From Mycolicibacterium wolinskyi (lineage in GTDB: Bacteria > Actinomycetota > Actinomycetes > Mycobacteriales > Mycobacteriaceae), in contig NZ_LQQA01000030.1 in assembly GCF_002101965.1 (NCBI RefSeq), positions 62,001 through 126,000 on the forward strand: 64,000 bases of DNA, given 5' to 3'. The notes beneath the pieces are model-generated. The model was not told the origin of the DNA and made no database searches. It saw nothing but the letters and a program-made list of their open reading frames with translations. The position numbers and the translations under genes are program-made. Shown piece after piece: positions 9,073-17,381 of this stretch. Position 1 is the first letter of the stretch, and each line of letters starts with the position of its first letter.

Positions 9073-9726
9073 TTACTGCTGATCGGTTCCGGCCCATTCG
9101 CCGCGCGTGTGTTCGAGATGTGCCCGCGCAAGCCGGTCCACCGCGGAGGCGTCACCCGCGTCGATCGCGGCGAGCAGCTGACGGTGCTCGGCCGCCGACG
9201 CACCGAGCTTGTCTTGCCGCGCCAGCGCTTTCAGTCCGTAGAGGCGGGTTTGGTCCCGCAGATTCGCCACGATGGACACCAGTCGCGCGTTGCCGAGCAA
9301 GCCCAGGAGTTCTAGGTGGAACGCCCGATCGGCTTCCAGAAACCGGATGACGTCACGGTCCGCCGCGGCCTGCTCGATGTCCTGGGCCAGCAACTCGAAT
9401 CGTTCCCGCTCGCCTGCGATTCCGCGTTCAGCCAGCTGAACCATGGCCGGCACCTCAAGCAGCAGCCGCAGCTGGTAGATCTCATCGAGATCGGCATCAG
9501 ACAGCGGCACCACCCGGAAACCCCGGTTGGGCACCGCCTCCATCAATCCCTCGTGCACGAGCGTGAGCATCGCCTCGCGCACCGGGCTGTTGGAGACGCC
9601 GAGCCGCTCGGCCAGGGCGGCCGCGGAATAGATGTCGCCTGGCTTGATCTCGCCGGAGACCAGCGCCTGACGTAGCACGTCGAGCGCTTGCTCGCGCAGG
9701 CTTACTCGACGCAGAGCCGTGCTCAA
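9073..9726 (-). CDS. GntR-family (FCD subfamily) transcriptional regulator
   Basis: A protein of about 217 residues. The likely start is TTG at 9726, preceded by GGAGGGG with a 4-nt gap; a longer reading would run into the divergent gene. The N-terminal winged helix contains the GntR recognition segment AERLGVSNSPVREAM. The C-terminal FCD all-helical ligand domain begins near PLSDADLDEIYQLR and carries LEADRAFH and AAEHRQLLAAI, the Asp/His positions that usually bind a metal and a carboxylate effector. It is divergent from the molybdopterin oxidoreductase operon with a perfect palindrome between them, so it is probably the local repressor responding to the pathway substrate. Confidence 0.88.
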   Translation of the reverse strand: MSTALRRVSLREQALDVLRQALVSGEIKPGDIYSAAALAERLGVSNSPVREAMLTLVHEGLMEAVPNRGFRVVPLSDADLDEIYQLRLLLEVPAMVQLAERGIAGERERFELLAQDIEQAAADRDVIRFLEADRAFHLELLGLLGNARLVSIVANLRDQTRLYGLKALARQDKLGASAAEHRQLLAAIDAGDASAVDRLARAHLEHTRGEWAGTDQQ

Positions 9727-9789
9727 TAGACCCCTCCGATCGCTGCCCGCTTGACAGGGTATCGCCAAGGCACAACTATAGCCGGTTAT

Positions 9790-9805
9790 CGGTAATCGAT
9801 TACCG
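9790..9805. promoter_or_regulatory. Candidate GntR operator (perfect palindrome)
   Basis: CGGTAATCGATTACCG is a perfect 16-bp palindrome in the gap between the divergent GntR gene and the operon starting at 9822. FCD-type GntR proteins bind short palindromes near their own promoters, so this is the obvious operator. It ends 17 bp before the ATG of the oxidoreductase and probably overlaps its promoter or leader. Confidence 0.6.
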
Positions 9806-9821
9806 GCCACTGAGGAGAGGG

Positions 9822-12800
9822 ATGCCGATTCGCCACGGATACTGCACGCTGTGCCGTTCGCGGTGCGGTGCGCTCTACACCGTGGAAGGCGATCGGCTCC
9901 TTTCTGTCGCGCCTGATCCGGACCATCCGACCGGTGCCGCGTTGTGCCCGAAAGGCCGGGCCGCCCCGGAGATTGTGCACAGCCCACGCCGGCTCACTCG
10001 GCCGCTGCGTCGTACCAAACCGAAGACCGCCGACGACCCCGGCTGGGTCGAGATCGGGTGGGACGAGGCGCTGACCGAGATTGCCGCCCGGTTCGACGAG
10101 ATTCGCCGAGAGAGCGGACCGGAGGCCGTCGCGTTTTCGGTGACCTCGCCCAGCGGTACCCCGATCTCCGACGGGATCGATTGGGTGGAGCGGTTCATCC
10201 GGCTCTTCGGGAGCCCGAACATCGCGTACGCCACCGAAATCTGCAACTGGCACAAGGATCACGCGCACGCCTTCACGTTCGGCCGCGGCATTCCCTCCGC
10301 CGACTACGCCAACACCGACCTGGCTGTGCTCTGGGGGCACAACCCGGCCCGGGTCTGGTTGGCCCAGTCCACCGCGATCGCCACGGCCCGGGCGCGCGGG
10401 GCGAGGGTGGCGGTGGTCGACCCGCGCTCGGCCGGCAGTGGTGCGCAGGCCGACCTGTGGGTACGTGTGCGGCCCGGCTCCGACGGGGCGCTGGCCCTCG
10501 GCGTGGCCAACCGGCTCATCGAAGCCGGCCGGTTCGACGAGGAGTTCGTCCGACGCTGGAGCAACGGCCCGTTGTTGGTGCGCGACGACACCGGCCGGTT
10601 CCTGCGGGGTGACGATCTGGTGGCCGACGGGCTTTCGCCGGAGTCGTACCTCGGGTTCGACGGCCGGCAGGTGATGCCCTACGACACCCGCTATCCGGCA
10701 CCGGACGGATTGGCGTTGGACGGCACAGTCGTCGTGCCCACCCGGGACGGAGATGTGCGTTGCACCACGGCGTTTCAGCGCTACCGGCAGCTCTGCGCCG
10801 AGTGGCCGCTGGAGCGGGTCGCGGCGGTCACGTGGGCGCCGGAGGCAGACATCGCCGCCCTGGCCGACGCGATCGCCGACGCGCAGCGGGTGGCCTATCA
10901 CAGCTGGTCCGGCGTAGGCCAGCACACCAACGCGACGCAGACCGAACGGGCCATCGCCTGCCTGTACGCGCTCACCGGATCCTTCGACAACCCGGGCGGC
11001 AACGTGATTCACCCCGCGCTGCCCGTCAACGCGATCACCGGTTTCGACCAGCTCGGGGCGCAGCGGGCCAAGGCGCTCGGTATCGACGAACGTCCCCTCG
11101 GTCCTCCGTCGCAGGGCTGGGTGATGGCCCACGACCTGTACACCGCGATCCTCGACGAAAAACCCTATCCGGTACGTGCGTTGATGGGATTTGGTTCGAA
11201 CCTGCTTGTCTCCCAGTCCGATCCGATCCGCGGCCGGGAGGCGCTGCAGCGCCTGGACTTCCACGTCCATGCCAACCTGTTCATGAACCCGACCGCCGAG
11301 CTGGCCGACATTGTGCTGCCGGTGAACAGCCCGTGGGAACGCGAAGCGCTCAAGACCGGCTTCGAGATCAGCCACGAGGCGCAGGAGCGGATTCAGTTGC
11401 GCGGCCGGATGGTGCCGCCGGTGGGGGAGAGCCGGTCGGACACCGAGATTGTCTTCGCGTTGGCGACGCGGCTCGGGCTGGGCGAGGAATTCTTCGGCGG
11501 TGACGTCGGGGCGGGATGGCAATACGTGCTCGACCCGCTCGGTATCACCGTGGCCGAACTGCGGGAGCACCCGGAGGGCATGCGGATACCGTTGCCCCGA
11601 CGCTACCGCAAGTACGCCGACCGGCTTCCGGATGGCAGCGTGCGGGGCTTCGCCACCGAAACCCGCAGGGCGGAACTATATTCCGAACGCTTGGCGTGTC
11701 ACGGCTACGACCCGTTGCCCGGGTACGTCGAACCGGCGGACTCCCCGGTCGGCGACGGTGCCGATCCGCGGTATCCCCTGGTGCTCACTTCGACCAAGTC
11801 CAGCCGTTTCTGCCATACGCAGCACCGTGGCCTCGCGTCGCTGCGTGCCCGCGCGGCCGAACCCAGCGTGTACCTCAGCCCCGAACTGGCCACCCAACGC
11901 GGGATCGCGGGAGGGGACTGGGTGGAGCTGGAAACCCGCCACGGCCGGATCAGGCTGCGCGCCGACCTCGACCCCGCGCTGCACGACAGGGTGGTGGTCG
12001 CCGAATACGGTTGGTGGGAGGCCGCTCCCGACGTCGGCCTGCCTGGATATGACCCGTTCACCGCCACCGGCAGCAACTTCAACCTGCTGGTCTCCGCCGA
12101 TGACGCCGACCCGGTCAGCGGCTCGGTGCCGCACCGCTCGCTGGTCTGCGACATCCGCAAGGTGGCCGATGCCCGCCCGTGCTGGCCGGGCGGGCGGCCG
12201 TTCACAGTGACCAGCGTGGAGACCGAGGCGACCGACTCCGTCTCTATCCACCTGCAGCCATCGCACGGCGCCGCCCCGCCGGATTTCCGCCCCGGCCAAC
12301 ACGTCACACTGCACCTCGACGGCATGCCCGACGGCACCGCGAACCGGTCTTACTCGTTGTCGGGCCCGGCCATTCAGACCGACCGGCGCGGCTACCGGAT
12401 CACGGTGAAGCGCGGGGACGGACCGGTGTCCGACCACCTGACCCGCGCGCTCCGCCCCGGGGACACGGTGCGGCTGACCGCCCCCGCCGGTCGGTTCGCT
12501 TTGCCCACCGAACCGGACCTGCCGGTGGTGCTGATCGCCGGCGGTATCGGCATCACGCCGTTCATGAGTTACCTGGAGACCATGGCCGCACGTCATGCCC
12601 GCGACCGGATCTCGCTGTACTACGTCAGCCGCGACGGCGCCCACCATGTGTTCAAACAGCGGCTGGCCGAGCTGGTGACGGAGCTGCCCGGGCTCCAGAT
12701 GCACACCTACTACAGCCGGCCACAGTCAAGCGATCGGCTGGGTCTGGACTACGACGTCGCAGGCCGGATCACCGCCGACGACGTCGCCGCCACGCTGCTC

Positions 12801-13205
12801 GCCGACCGGGCCCGCTTTTACCTGTGCGGACCGGACGAGATGATCCGGCAGCTGCGCGCCGGGTTGGTCAGCCGTGGGGTTCCCGGATTCGACATTTTCG
12901 AGGAGCGGTTCAGCTCGCCCGTGCCGACATGGACACCCCCGCCCGACGCCGCCCACGCGGTGCGGTTCCTCCGCAGTGGCCGTGACGTGACATGGACCCC
13001 GACCGACGGGAGTCTGCTCTCCCTTGCCGAGTCACACGGCGTCGCAATTGGCAGCGGATGCCGCACCGGTCAATGCGAAAGTTGCGAAGTATCAGTGCTT
13101 TCCGGCGCGGTCCGTTACCTGGTTCCCGAAGCCGACCCCGCCGACGATAGCCGCTGCCTGACGTGTCAGGCGGTGCCCATCTCCGACCTTGCCATCGACG
13201 CCTGA
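9822..13205 (+). CDS. Molybdopterin oxidoreductase fused to flavin reductase and [2Fe-2S] ferredoxin domain
   Basis: An 1127-residue fusion. Residues 1-60 hold a C8-x2-C11-x3-C15 ... C42 [4Fe-4S] site. The MopB catalytic region follows to about residue 780, with C141 in TEICNWHKDHAH at the usual molybdenum-ligand position and a C-terminal molydopterin-dinucleotide-binding domain. From about 795 there is a ferredoxin-NADP-reductase module (RSYSLS for flavin, IAGGIGITPF for nicotinamide). The end has a plant-type [2Fe-2S] motif: C1080, C1085, C1088, C1112/C1115. One polypeptide could therefore pass electrons between NAD(P)H and a Mo site. No chaperone, NarJ-like or membrane subunit gene is present and no signal peptide is seen, so it is cytoplasmic. 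Substrate unknown. Confidence 0.85.
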   Translation: MPIRHGYCTLCRSRCGALYTVEGDRLLSVAPDPDHPTGAALCPKGRAAPEIVHSPRRLTRPLRRTKPKTADDPGWVEIGWDEALTEIAARFDEIRRESGPEAVAFSVTSPSGTPISDGIDWVERFIRLFGSPNIAYATEICNWHKDHAHAFTFGRGIPSADYANTDLAVLWGHNPARVWLAQSTAIATARARGARVAVVDPRSAGSGAQADLWVRVRPGSDGALALGVANRLIEAGRFDEEFVRRWSNGPLLVRDDTGRFLRGDDLVADGLSPESYLGFDGRQVMPYDTRYPAPDGLALDGTVVVPTRDGDVRCTTAFQRYRQLCAEWPLERVAAVTWAPEADIAALADAIADAQRVAYHSWSGVGQHTNATQTERAIACLYALTGSFDNPGGNVIHPALPVNAITGFDQLGAQRAKALGIDERPLGPPSQGWVMAHDLYTAILDEKPYPVRALMGFGSNLLVSQSDPIRGREALQRLDFHVHANLFMNPTAELADIVLPVNSPWEREALKTGFEISHEAQERIQLRGRMVPPVGESRSDTEIVFALATRLGLGEEFFGGDVGAGWQYVLDPLGITVAELREHPEGMRIPLPRRYRKYADRLPDGSVRGFATETRRAELYSERLACHGYDPLPGYVEPADSPVGDGADPRYPLVLTSTKSSRFCHTQHRGLASLRARAAEPSVYLSPELATQRGIAGGDWVELETRHGRIRLRADLDPALHDRVVVAEYGWWEAAPDVGLPGYDPFTATGSNFNLLVSADDADPVSGSVPHRSLVCDIRKVADARPCWPGGRPFTVTSVETEATDSVSIHLQPSHGAAPPDFRPGQHVTLHLDGMPDGTANRSYSLSGPAIQTDRRGYRITVKRGDGPVSDHLTRALRPGDTVRLTAPAGRFALPTEPDLPVVLIAGGIGITPFMSYLETMAARHARDRISLYYVSRDGAHHVFKQRLAELVTELPGLQMHTYYSRPQSSDRLGLDYDVAGRITADDVAATLLADRARFYLCGPDEMIRQLRAGLVSRGVPGFDIFEERFSSPVPTWTPPPDAAHAVRFLRSGRDVTWTPTDGSLLSLAESHGVAIGSGCRTGQCESCEVSVLSGAVRYLVPEADPADDSRCLTCQAVPISDLAIDA

Positions 13206-13223
13206 AATCCTGGAGCAGACAAC

Positions 13224-14162
13224 GTGCGGATGATCCCTGCGGCGGAGATCGCCGAACGCTTGCCCTTCGATCGTCTGATACCCGCGCTGCGCTCGGCGTT
13301 CGTGACTGGCGCCGAGGTGCCGACCCGTCACCACCACGACATCGGTACTGCCGGAACCCTTCTGCTGATGCCGTGTTGGGTCGACGGCGGTTTCCTCGGC
13401 GTGAAAGTCGCCGGCGTCTTCCCCGGAAATCGTGACCACGGCCAGCCGTCGCTGCACTCGACCTACCTGCTCTGCGATGCGAGCACCGGCGAGCAGTTGG
13501 CAGTTCTCGACGGTGCCGAGCTGACCCGTCGGCGCACCATCGCCACCGCCGCACTGGCCGCGGACTACCTGGCCCGGCCCGATGCGCACACCCTGCTCGT
13601 CGTCGGTAGCGGAGCGGTGGCGTCGCTGGCCGCGCACGCCTACTCCGCGATCCGTCCTTTGAAAGACGTGCTGGTCTGGAACATCCGCCCTGCCGGTGCC
13701 GAAACGTTGGCAGCGACGCTTCGTGGCGAGGGGTTCGACGCGCGGGTGGCGACGGATCTGGGGACCGCAGCCGCTGAGGCAGACATCATCAGCTGCGCGA
13801 CACTGGCCACGGCGCCGCTGTTGCGGGGGGCGTGGCTGCGCCCCGGTGTCCATGTGGACCTCATCGGCAGCTTTCGTCCTGACATGCGCGAGGCCGACGA
13901 CGAGTTGATCCGTACCGGAAGCCTTTTCATCGACACACCCGACGCAATCGAGGAATCGGGCGACTTGACGCAGCCGTTGCATGACGGCGCCCTGAGTTCC
14001 GACGACGTCCGCGCCACCCTGACCGAGCTGTGTCGCGGGCAGCACGCCGGCCGACGCGATGCCGCGGAGATCACCCTGTTCAAGTCGGTCGGCACCGCGC
14101 TGACCGATCTGGCGGCCGCCACCGTCGTCTATGGATCCGTCACCGGTACATCGAGAGGGTAA
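13224..14162 (+). CDS. Ornithine cyclodeaminase / mu-crystallin family protein
   Basis: A 312-residue protein from the GTG at 13224 with a GGAG ribosome site. The fold is shown by FLGVKVAGVFPGN near residue 70 (catalytic lysine region), the Rossmann loop LLVVGSGAVASLAAHA near 130, and HVDLIGSFRPDMREADDELI near 215. Members include ornithine cyclodeaminase, alanine dehydrogenase, ketimine and pyrroline-2-carboxylate reductases; the sequence alone does not decide. It lies 18 bp after the molybdenum enzyme and 4 bp before the transporter, so all three are probably one transcript. A reductase for an imine or keto acid formed in the same pathway is plausible. Confidence 0.85.
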   Translation: MRMIPAAEIAERLPFDRLIPALRSAFVTGAEVPTRHHHDIGTAGTLLLMPCWVDGGFLGVKVAGVFPGNRDHGQPSLHSTYLLCDASTGEQLAVLDGAELTRRRTIATAALAADYLARPDAHTLLVVGSGAVASLAAHAYSAIRPLKDVLVWNIRPAGAETLAATLRGEGFDARVATDLGTAAAEADIISCATLATAPLLRGAWLRPGVHVDLIGSFRPDMREADDELIRTGSLFIDTPDAIEESGDLTQPLHDGALSSDDVRATLTELCRGQHAGRRDAAEITLFKSVGTALTDLAAATVVYGSVTGTSRG

Positions 14163-14166
14163 AACC

Positions 14167-15594
14167 ATGTCGCAGGCAACGCAGCAACGGGAGACGTTCC
14201 TCCAGCGCATCGCCGGTGGGTTGAGCAGATGGAGCTTGCGGTGGGTCCCCGACGCGTGGGTGGTCGTGGTGCTGCTGACGTTCGTCGTGTTCCTCCTGGC
14301 GTTCTTCCTGGGCCCGGGCGAGCTCGGTCTGGGCAAGGCCGGAGACCTGATCGCCGGGTGGGGTGACGGGTTCTGGGAGCTGCTCGAGTTCGGCATGCAG
14401 ATGGCCATGATCATGCTCACCGGATTTGTGGTGGCCACCTCACCGCCGTTCCGGCGCGTGTTGACCTGGGTGGCCGACCGGCCGAAAGGACCTAAGAGCG
14501 CAGTTGCGGTGATGGCCGCGACCAGCATGATCCTGGTGCTGGTCAACTGGGGACTCGGCTTGATCGGGTCGGCAGTGTTGGTGCGCTACATGGCAGCTCG
14601 TCAACCAAAGGTCGACTACCGACTTCTCGTGGCGGCCGCCTATCTCGGAATGGCCGGCACCTGGCACGCCGGACTGTCGGCGTCCGCACCACTGCTCGTC
14701 GCCACCCCCGGAAACTTCGCCGAGGAATTTTACGGCCGCCTGATCCCCGTCAGTGAGACGATCTTCTCGCCGTTCAATGTGGTTCTGACGCTTGTGGTTA
14801 TCGTGCTGTGGGTCGTCATGACGCCAATGCTGCACCCGCGGGAAGATCAGACCGTGCCCCCGCCCGCGGGTATCGCCGAGGCCGACGACGTGGACGAGGA
14901 GAGCGTTCGTGCCGAGGGCCCCGGCGCGGCGACCGCTCCGGCCCGCCTCACCCCGGCCATGCGCATCGAGAACTCGCACTGGGTGAACATGGTGATCGGT
15001 GGCGTCGGGCTGATCTACCTGGCGATCTATTTCACCGGACTGGAGGGAGGCATCCTCTCCGGCATCACCCTCAACACCGTCAACTTCATCTTCCTGTTCA
15101 TCGGCATCCTCCTGCACGGCACGCCCGCATCCTTGCTCAAGCAGGCCGAGCGCGGTGGGGCCTTCGCCTGGGGGATCATCATCCAGTTCCCCTTCTACGC
15201 CGGGATTCTGGGCATCATCACGGCCACCGGATTCAGCGAACGCATCGCCGGCTGGTTCACGGCCATCGCCAACGAGCACACCTTCCCGGTAATGACCTAC
15301 TGGTACTCCGGTCTGGTCAACCTCTTCGTGCCGTCCGGCGGATCCAAGTTCGCGATCGAAGCGCCCTACATCGCCGAGGCGGCGCAGAATCTGGGCGTCT
15401 CACCGGAATTGACCGTGATCGCCTACGCCTGGGGTGATATGGCCACCGACGCGATCCAACCCTTCTGGGCCCTGCCGCTTCTCGCGATCGCTCGCCTCGG
15501 ATTCCGCGACGTCATGGGATTTCTGCTCACACTGTTCATCGCCTATGCCGTGGTCGTCTCGGGCGCTTTCCTCGTCGCACCGTTCTTCTTCTGA
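14167..15594 (+). CDS. Short-chain fatty acid transporter, AtoE family
   Basis: A 475-residue membrane protein from the ATG at 14167, preceded by GAGAGGG. About twelve hydrophobic segments are visible, starting with WVVVVLLTFVVFLLAFF. Family-typical segments include LVNWGLGLIGSAVLVRYMA, GMAGTWHAGLSASAPLL near 160, a charged loop near 235-275, and NLFVPSGGSKFAIEAP and AWGDMATDAIQPFWALPLL near the C-terminus. AtoE-type permeases carry short-chain carboxylates. As the last gene of the operon it probably brings the pathway substrate into the cell. The C-terminus ends in a hydrophobic VAPFFF. Confidence 0.88.
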   Translation: MSQATQQRETFLQRIAGGLSRWSLRWVPDAWVVVVLLTFVVFLLAFFLGPGELGLGKAGDLIAGWGDGFWELLEFGMQMAMIMLTGFVVATSPPFRRVLTWVADRPKGPKSAVAVMAATSMILVLVNWGLGLIGSAVLVRYMAARQPKVDYRLLVAAAYLGMAGTWHAGLSASAPLLVATPGNFAEEFYGRLIPVSETIFSPFNVVLTLVVIVLWVVMTPMLHPREDQTVPPPAGIAEADDVDEESVRAEGPGAATAPARLTPAMRIENSHWVNMVIGGVGLIYLAIYFTGLEGGILSGITLNTVNFIFLFIGILLHGTPASLLKQAERGGAFAWGIIIQFPFYAGILGIITATGFSERIAGWFTAIANEHTFPVMTYWYSGLVNLFVPSGGSKFAIEAPYIAEAAQNLGVSPELTVIAYAWGDMATDAIQPFWALPLLAIARLGFRDVMGFLLTLFIAYAVVVSGAFLVAPFFF

Positions 15595-15647
15595 CGGATG
15601 CTGCCAGTCTCACTGAGTCCGGCCCACCGATCGGGCACCATGGCGAT

Positions 15648-17309
15648 ATGCCGCTCTCTGAAACGACACTGCTCCAGGCAGCCGGCGATCTGATCTTCGC
15701 CCGAGGCGAAGACTACGTCCGTTATGTGCGAGGGCTCCGTATCACCGACCTCAAGGCGTACGCCTCGGTTCAGGCCAGGCGGGTCTACACCGTGGAGCTC
15801 GACTGGTCAGGTCCGCTGCCCGATGGCGTCTGTACTTGTCCGCACAATGCCGAGGGCAATTTCTGCAAGCACCTGGTGGCGACCGGGCTCGCCGCGATTG
15901 ACACGGGACGGGTCGCCGTCGACGACACACCCAGTAATGGAGATACGGAGTTGGAAGCCGCTGTCGAGGCGATGGGTGTCGACGAACTGCGTGACCTGGT
16001 CCTGGCGTTGGCCCAGCGCGACGACCGCGTCCGCCGCATGCTGGAGATTCGCGCCGCGACTACGTCGGGCGATATCGAGCAGGCCCAGGCTGAGTTCGAA
16101 AACTATGTGCGAGACATGCTGTCCTTCCGCGGGTATATCGACTATCGACGGTCTTTTGAGGTCGCGGAAGTGGCCAGTGAGATGCTCGACGAACTCGAGA
16201 TCCACGTGAACAGTGGCGCCGCTGAAGTCGTGCGGCCGGCACTGTTGAGTGCAGTCACCCGGCTGCGCAAAATCATTGAACACGTCGACGACTCTTCGGG
16301 CTCAATCGCCGATCAATGCCAGCGGGCTGCCGACCTCTACGCCCTCGCCTGCCGGCTCGGTGAACCCGACCGCGTCAAACTCGCCAAGTGGCTGGTCAAA
16401 TTCCGCGCTGACTCCCCGGGTTGGCCGCACGTGGTCCTGGCAGACTTTGTCGACGCGTTCGACGAGCAGGCACTCGCGACATACCGCCGCGCGGTGGTCG
16501 CTCTGGATCGAAAGCTGAAGGACAGCAAGGAGTTAGATCGGTTCGAGATCAATGCCATGCTGCTGGAACTCGCCGATCACGACGGCGACCTCGACCGCGC
16601 CATCACCCTGCTGAGTCAGCGGGAACACCCTCAGTACGGGGCGATCATCGACCGCTTACGCGCCGCGGGACGCAACGAGGAAGCCGTGATGTGGATTGAT
16701 CGTGCGGTCGCCGACGGACGAATCAGCAGCTACGGAGGCGGCAACGAATTTTGGCTGAACCCCGACGACGTCGCCCGGACGTATCTGGAACTCGGCCGCA
16801 TCGACGATGCCGTGGGCGTCCTGCGGGCGGACTTCATCCGACAGCCGTCGGTCGAGAACTACCGAGTTCTCGTCGATTTCGCGGCCGGCATCGACCGCGT
16901 CGACACCGAACGCAATTGGGCCTTGGAGCATGCCCGGCAATTGGCAACCGACCGCTTCGCCGCCGGCGCGGTCCTCGTTCAACTTTTGCTGAGCGAAAAT
17001 GACGTGGATGGTGCTTGGCAGGCCGCCGACCGTTACGGCCCAGGCCCGGCGTGGCGCGAACTGGCCGACCGCGGTGCCGAAGCTCGGCCCGTCGCTGCCG
17101 CAGACCTGTACCGGCCGCAGCTCGAGAAAGATTTGCAGTATCCCAACTCCGCGCTGTACCCAGATATCGCCGAGACACTGGCGACGATGAAAGAACACTA
17201 TGAGAAAGGTGGTTGCAGCGCGGATTTCGCGTCGTACATCGCGCAGATCCGCCACAACTACCGGAGGCGACCGGCGTTGATGAAAGCCCTTGACGCGAAA
17301 GGCCTGTGA
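15648..17309 (+). CDS. SWIM zinc-finger protein with helical repeats
   Basis: A 553-residue protein. The SWIM finger is C62-x-C64 ... C73-x-H75 (CTCPHNAEGNFCKH). The remainder is alpha-helical and repeat-like, reminiscent of TPR arrays (LADHDGDLDRAITLLSQ, YLELGRIDDAVGVLRADF). SWIM fingers mediate DNA or protein contacts; bacterial family members are poorly characterised and sometimes lie near SNF2 helicases, but none is here. It starts 53 bp after the AtoE gene and could be its own unit. Function not assigned. Confidence 0.82.
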   Translation: MPLSETTLLQAAGDLIFARGEDYVRYVRGLRITDLKAYASVQARRVYTVELDWSGPLPDGVCTCPHNAEGNFCKHLVATGLAAIDTGRVAVDDTPSNGDTELEAAVEAMGVDELRDLVLALAQRDDRVRRMLEIRAATTSGDIEQAQAEFENYVRDMLSFRGYIDYRRSFEVAEVASEMLDELEIHVNSGAAEVVRPALLSAVTRLRKIIEHVDDSSGSIADQCQRAADLYALACRLGEPDRVKLAKWLVKFRADSPGWPHVVLADFVDAFDEQALATYRRAVVALDRKLKDSKELDRFEINAMLLELADHDGDLDRAITLLSQREHPQYGAIIDRLRAAGRNEEAVMWIDRAVADGRISSYGGGNEFWLNPDDVARTYLELGRIDDAVGVLRADFIRQPSVENYRVLVDFAAGIDRVDTERNWALEHARQLATDRFAAGAVLVQLLLSENDVDGAWQAADRYGPGPAWRELADRGAEARPVAAADLYRPQLEKDLQYPNSALYPDIAETLATMKEHYEKGGCSADFASYIAQIRHNYRRRPALMKALDAKGL

Positions 17310-17323
17310 ACGGCGCAGCGGTT

Positions 17324-17374
17324 TGTCACTGCCCCGTGAGTAACGTCCGCGACATGAGTAACAAACGACACGCG
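17324..17374 (+). pseudogene. Remnant resembling the 5' end of the gene at 7893
   Basis: About 51 bp here match 7864-7914 with a few substitutions and a one-base difference: the shared blocks are TGTCACTGCCCC, GTCCGCG and ATGAG-T-ACAAACGAC. At 7893 the ATG opens a 370-codon gene; here the matching ATG at 17354 leads into sequence that immediately becomes the 3' end of the minus-strand OPT gene. The likely reading is a leftover of a deleted paralogue or of a recombination junction. Confidence 0.55.
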
Positions 17375-17381
17375 GGAGGGC

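Noticed and set aside
9786..11570. 594-codon minus-strand frame
   Set aside because: It lies opposite the molybdopterin oxidoreductase, whose cofactor motifs are clear; composition is that of an antisense frame.
11676..12704. 342-codon minus-strand frame
   Set aside because: Antisense to the reductase part of the fusion enzyme; no motif.
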